In this document: piece after piece, positions 14,135 through 17,771 of the stretch
Position numbering within the stretch: the stretch's first letter is position 1
How the letters are laid out: the number at the start of each line of letters is the position of its first letter
Assembly (NCBI GenBank): GCA_009782245.1
Contig: WRKK01000343.1
Span: 1-17,771, forward strand
DNA: 17,771 nucleotides
Direction: 5' to 3'
Source of the DNA: Defluviitaleaceae bacterium
GTDB taxonomy: Bacteria > Bacillota > Clostridia > Lachnospirales > WQUN01
Position numbers and translations under genes: made by a program
The notes under the pieces: generated by a model
The model's database searches: none
The model's input: the letters and a program-made list of their open reading frames with translations, nothing else
What the model was told of the DNA's origin: nothing

Positions 14135-17100
14135 CTACCTCTCCATCAACTCCTCAAACAGCACGTTGATTTTATTGTTATACTCCTCAAAATCAACATT
14201 CATAACAGGCACTTTGCCGTCCATGAAATCTTGCATACCTTGCAGTAAGCCATCTTCGCTGTTTTCGCATAAATACCCACCATGCTCCTCCATAAAAGTA
14301 GTAGGACCCGCCACTCTGGTGCTAATTACTGGCACACCCAAACTATCCGCCTCGGTTATTACTAGTCCAAAACCCTCATAAAATGACGATAATATAAACA
14401 AATCGCATTGCTTTAACAGCGGCATCGGGTTGCTTAGTGCCTGTATTACGATTATATTTTTGGCGGCTTTTATGCCTCTTGCCTTGTTTACTGTTTGTTG
14501 GAACAATGGCCCGTGTCCACCCAAAATAATCAAATATGACATTGGGTTAGTTATATAAAATCTTTCAAAAGCATCTATAAGACGCATATGCCCTTTTTCG
14601 TTAGAAAAACGCCCTATTGTTATAAATACCCTGCTGTCGGACGATAATATTTCCTGTATTTCTTCCAAAGTAAACGAGCATTTTGTGTCTTCGTCAAAAG
14701 CAAACTCTTCCTCGGCACGTGCTAAAATACCTGCATGGTTGTGAAAATTGCGAAATTCTACCATTTTTTCGCCGTCGTTGGTGGTTAGTGCCTTGTTAAT
14801 TTTCAAAATATCATCACTTACATTGGCTACTACGTCAAACTCGCTATATACCTGGGCGGCATCGTATTTAACGTTGTTTCTGTGCTTAATTTCTGCTACC
14901 ATGTCATTGTGTAGCCAAATCCAACGCTTGCTGTCGGAATAATTTATTGCCAACGTTGAATAACCCGAATATCCGTCATACATCAAAGCATGAGAAAACG
15001 GAATATTCCCAAAATTCTTTTTCCATTCACGTCTGTACAGCTGTGCTAATAAATTTTGCTCTTTGGGCGAAAGTTTCGCTTTTCTGCTGAACTTGGACAT
15101 AACTTTACGCTCTGCTACTGTAGGCACTTCAAAGGTTGACATTGATATTAGCGGGATATGCTGCGGAATTTTCTGCAGGTTAGCTTTTGTTGTCTCGCTA
15201 AAATGCCGCCTGTTAAAGCAGTTTATATAGTTGCGTTTGGTTAAATCTATGTTATCGTAAAAATTTAGTACAGAGGTTGTTACGCCGTTTGCGGCAAGTC
15301 CGCCGCCGAAAACAAGCACATTCGGCTTGCCGTTTTGCGGTGCGGCTTGCGTGGCAATTTCGCCTTTGCCTAGAAAAATATATTGGCAAATATCATGGGC
15401 GGCTGTGCCTTTTTCGTAGCCGCAACATTTGTCGATTAAGGCGGAATAATCGGGAACATTGCCGCTGTTGATAACGGTCAGCAATTCGTCAATATTTCGT
15501 GCTTTTTCAAACGGCAAGTCGTCAATTTCTACATAACAATCTCGTTCGGCTATGTATTCCTCTAAATCGTACACAAAAAGAACCACTTTTCGGCGAGTAA
15601 TTGCAAAATCGTACATAACGCTGCTGTAATCCGTAACCAAAATATCGCAAGCGTTCATAATTTCGTAAGTTGAAAAATCGCTAGGAAAATACTTTATGCG
15701 GTTATACTGCGAAAAATCTATGTCGGTTGCCGCAAGATGGTGCAGATTCACTAGCATTACTTGGTTGTCGGTCAACTGGCTGTCTAGCTGTGCAAAATGC
15801 TCTAGCATTAGTTCTACATGGTCTCGCCGCTTTTCCAAGTTTGTGGTGGTTTTCATGTAGCTACCTCTGTATGTTGGCATATAGCCTATAACTTGTTTGT
15901 TTGCCAAATTTAGCTTGTTTTTCACCTGTTCACGATTTTTTTCGTCAAATAAAATATCATTTCTGGGAGAGCCAGAAAGCAAAAATTTTCCGCTATAAAT
16001 GTTATCCAACATATACGATTTGCGGAATATATCTATCATGGCGGGACCCGTGCAAAGCAGATAATCGGCGACAAAAAAGTTTTTTTGCGTATTGCCGAAA
16101 GATACAATTTCGTCTTTGTAATCTCTGCCCAGCGTTTTTAGCGGGAAACCGTGCCATGTATTAAGGTAAACCTGCCCATCTTTTTTGATAAACTCAAACG
16201 GAAAAGTGTTATCGGTTACTAAAAATTTTGCGGTTTCTAATGTTTTCCAGTATCTGGTGGTATCTTTTACAATTATTTTTACCTTTGCCAAATTGTGCTT
16301 GGCTAGAATTTTGCCAATAATTTCAACATTATCTTTCTGTACGGACAAAAACACGCTAAAGCGGCTGTAATCGGGTTTTGCCAGTTCTCGGATAATATTC
16401 AAAATATTGTCGTTAATATCCTTGCTACCGTGCAACGATTCCAAAAATATTGCGTTTTCCCAAATTTTCCCGTTGTTTTGGTGTTTTACAATCATGGATT
16501 GATTGCTGGCATCGTTGGCGTATTTCCGATAGACATCTAACACTTTCCACGCAGCACCCGCCAATGGCATAGCTATTGCATACAGGCGTTTCTCCATTTT
16601 GGGCGACATATACATTCGCATATTCACAAGCCGCCTTTTCGTGAGATATGTGTTCACTTTCTGCTGCAAGCCACTCCCCTTAGCATCATGCCGCCGCACA
16701 AAATCCTGCCATTCCCCAGGATAATACTTATTAAGCACCTCAAAAAGCTGCTTAACATACTTCTTAGACAAGCGGCGTTCTGCCTTGTTGTTAAAAATAG
16801 AGCCAATAAACCCCTTATAACCACCCGCACCAACCTGCATCCACAACAACTGCTCCTTAAACAACTCAAAATCGCCAGTTTGCTTGTAAAACTGGGCTAT
16901 TCTTTCGCAGAAGAGGGGCTGATACAGTATGCTGTCGTTGTAAGTTTTGGTAATACTGCCCTCGCGGCCCATGCGGACACGCACCAGCGGCTCGCGGATT
17001 TGCTGAAGATTTTTCGCATAATACAAATACATACTATTAAAATTGCGGTCTTCAAAACGGAGCAAATCCTCGTCAAAAAATATGCTGTTTGCTTGAATAA

Positions 17101-17614
17101 TCTCCCGTTTGTATAGCTTGTTGCACACCATACGCATTATATTTAGCATAATGGCGGGGTCTTCAAAAATGCTGGTGCCGTTTTCTATGTTGTGCTGATA
17201 TTGTGCCTTTGTTTTCTCGTTAGCTATCAGTACGCTGCTGCCGATATTTAGGTAGCCGCATTGCACCAAATCAGAATCCCGCCTTTCGGCGGTGTTGTAC
17301 ATCGTTTCAAACATTTTGTAGCGGACATAATCATCGCTATCCACAAAGCCAATATATTTGCCCGTTGCGTGTAGCAAGCCCAAATTTCGGGCGGCAGAAA
17401 CGCCCTGTTTCGGCTGGTCAAAAATACGCAACCTGTCGGGATATTTTGCGTTATAGGTCGCCAAAATTTCCGCCGTCTCATCGGTGGAGTTGTTGTTGAC
17501 TACGATAATTTCCAGTTCTTCCTTTGGTAGGGTTTGGTGCAGTAGGCTATCCAAACATTCCCGCAAATACAGGCTTGTGTTGTAGCACGGGACTATTACG
17601 CTAACTTTTATCAT
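14135..17614 (-). CDS. Three-module GT2 / CDP-glycerol phosphotransferase / GT4 surface-polymer enzyme
   Basis: This 1159-residue protein fuses three transferase domains. The first (about 1-230) is GT2, with VSVIVPCYN (4-12) and the metal-binding DSDD (92-95). The second (about 390-750) resembles TagB/TagF CDP-glycerol poly(glycerophosphate) transferases, with NTWHGFPLKTLGRD (485-498, His488), MPTYRG (579-584) and TDYSSVMYDF (661-670). The third (about 763-1159) is GT4, with GRFSNEKGH (1001-1009) and the E-x7-E pair Glu1080/Glu1088 in YEGFGLVITE. No signal peptide or membrane segment is seen, so it would act on the cytoplasmic face. The combination points to a wall or membrane polymer with sugar and glycerol- or ribitol-phosphate units. 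ATG at 17614 was chosen because AAGGAG lies nine bases upstream; an in-frame TTG at 17668 lacks a ribosome site. Confidence 0.9.
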   Translation of the reverse strand: MIKVSVIVPCYNTSLYLRECLDSLLHQTLPKEELEIIVVNNNSTDETAEILATYNAKYPDRLRIFDQPKQGVSAARNLGLLHATGKYIGFVDSDDYVRYKMFETMYNTAERRDSDLVQCGYLNIGSSVLIANEKTKAQYQHNIENGTSIFEDPAIMLNIMRMVCNKLYKREIIQANSIFFDEDLLRFEDRNFNSMYLYYAKNLQQIREPLVRVRMGREGSITKTYNDSILYQPLFCERIAQFYKQTGDFELFKEQLLWMQVGAGGYKGFIGSIFNNKAERRLSKKYVKQLFEVLNKYYPGEWQDFVRRHDAKGSGLQQKVNTYLTKRRLVNMRMYMSPKMEKRLYAIAMPLAGAAWKVLDVYRKYANDASNQSMIVKHQNNGKIWENAIFLESLHGSKDINDNILNIIRELAKPDYSRFSVFLSVQKDNVEIIGKILAKHNLAKVKIIVKDTTRYWKTLETAKFLVTDNTFPFEFIKKDGQVYLNTWHGFPLKTLGRDYKDEIVSFGNTQKNFFVADYLLCTGPAMIDIFRKSYMLDNIYSGKFLLSGSPRNDILFDEKNREQVKNKLNLANKQVIGYMPTYRGSYMKTTTNLEKRRDHVELMLEHFAQLDSQLTDNQVMLVNLHHLAATDIDFSQYNRIKYFPSDFSTYEIMNACDILVTDYSSVMYDFAITRRKVVLFVYDLEEYIAERDCYVEIDDLPFEKARNIDELLTVINSGNVPDYSALIDKCCGYEKGTAAHDICQYIFLGKGEIATQAAPQNGKPNVLVFGGGLAANGVTTSVLNFYDNIDLTKRNYINCFNRRHFSETTKANLQKIPQHIPLISMSTFEVPTVAERKVMSKFSRKAKLSPKEQNLLAQLYRREWKKNFGNIPFSHALMYDGYSGYSTLAINYSDSKRWIWLHNDMVAEIKHRNNVKYDAAQVYSEFDVVANVSDDILKINKALTTNDGEKMVEFRNFHNHAGILARAEEEFAFDEDTKCSFTLEEIQEILSSDSRVFITIGRFSNEKGHMRLIDAFERFYITNPMSYLIILGGHGPLFQQTVNKARGIKAAKNIIVIQALSNPMPLLKQCDLFILSSFYEGFGLVITEADSLGVPVISTRVAGPTTFMEEHGGYLCENSEDGLLQGMQDFMDGKVPVMNVDFEEYNNKINVLFEELMER

Positions 17615-17699
17615 TTCAAGATTCTCCTTTTTGGCTAGGTTTTGTTGGTTTTGGTTACATTCGTTCAATTTTTTTGGATTTTGTAGGGGAACGGGCGGC

Positions 17700-17727
17700 G
17701 TTGTTGTGGCGGACGTTGTTGTGGCGG
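17700..17727. repeat. Short direct repeat near the right edge
   Basis: GTTGTTGTGGCGG occurs twice, at 17700-17712 and 17715-17727, two bases apart. The second copy runs straight into the palindrome at 17726. Confidence 0.75.
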
Positions 17728-17747
17728 GCGACCGAGGACGGTCGCCC
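17726..17747. repeat. GGGCGACCG hairpin repeat, inverted copy of the left-edge element
   Basis: Nine-base arms GGGCGACCG and CGGTCGCCC enclose the loop AGGA. The reverse complement matches all 22 bases of 44-65, including the loop, and the flanking TAGG. It lies upstream of the large transferase gene. Whether it affects that gene's transcription is unknown; no clear promoter was found between it and the ATG at 17614. Confidence 0.8.
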
Positions 17748-17771
17748 CTACGAGGGGGGGCGTTTTTGTAG

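Noticed and set aside
17615..17668. TTG start for the three-module transferase
   Set aside because: No ribosome site precedes it, whereas AAGGAG precedes the ATG at 17614, where the GT2 domain begins.

Overview
The window looks like a chromosomal segment of a low-GC anaerobic Firmicute, probably a Clostridia-type bacterium. This rests on gene content: a Cthe_2159-like lipoprotein, a CDP-glycerol-type wall polymer transferase and Gram-positive lipoprotein signals. It also rests on strong AGGAG ribosome binding sites and on sigma-A-like promoters. No genus can be named from the sequence alone.

Left part (1-3165, + strand): a GH4 NAD-dependent glycosidase with the Cys-His-Gly signature of the glucuronidase-like subgroup is followed by a GH30 lipoprotein glycoside hydrolase. 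Both face a convergent gene across a bidirectional terminator. That convergent gene (3166-4788, - strand) encodes a secreted Cthe_2159-type beta-helix carbohydrate-binding lipoprotein. Together they suggest capture and hydrolysis of plant or host polysaccharide.

Middle part (4789-6391, - strand): a frameshifted small membrane protein gene, two small membrane protein genes in an operon, three promoter candidates (two of them near-identical) and a 313-bp stretch of nested palindromic repeats.

Right part (6392-17614, - strand): reading in the direction of transcription, a giant three-module glycosyltransferase (GT2, CDP-glycerol transferase, GT4), a 45-aa acidic small ORF, a MntA/HepT toxin-antitoxin pair and a GH2 beta-galactosidase. 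These are followed by a polyprenyl-type GT2 transferase, an overlapping NDP-hexose 2,3-dehydratase and a Gfo/Idh-type sugar oxidoreductase. The last three form a plausible cassette for making a 2-deoxysugar and loading it onto a lipid carrier. With the three-module enzyme, they suggest synthesis and decoration of a cell-surface phosphopolymer. The genes for the NDP-4-keto-6-deoxyhexose precursor are not in the window.

The most unusual signal is in the intergenic DNA. Six copies of a 20-21 bp palindrome (consensus near CCCGCCTGCCGGCGGGCAGG) sit inside or directly against larger palindromic repeats. Removing them restores uninterrupted host repeats almost perfectly, so this looks like a minute insertion element nested in two other repeat families.
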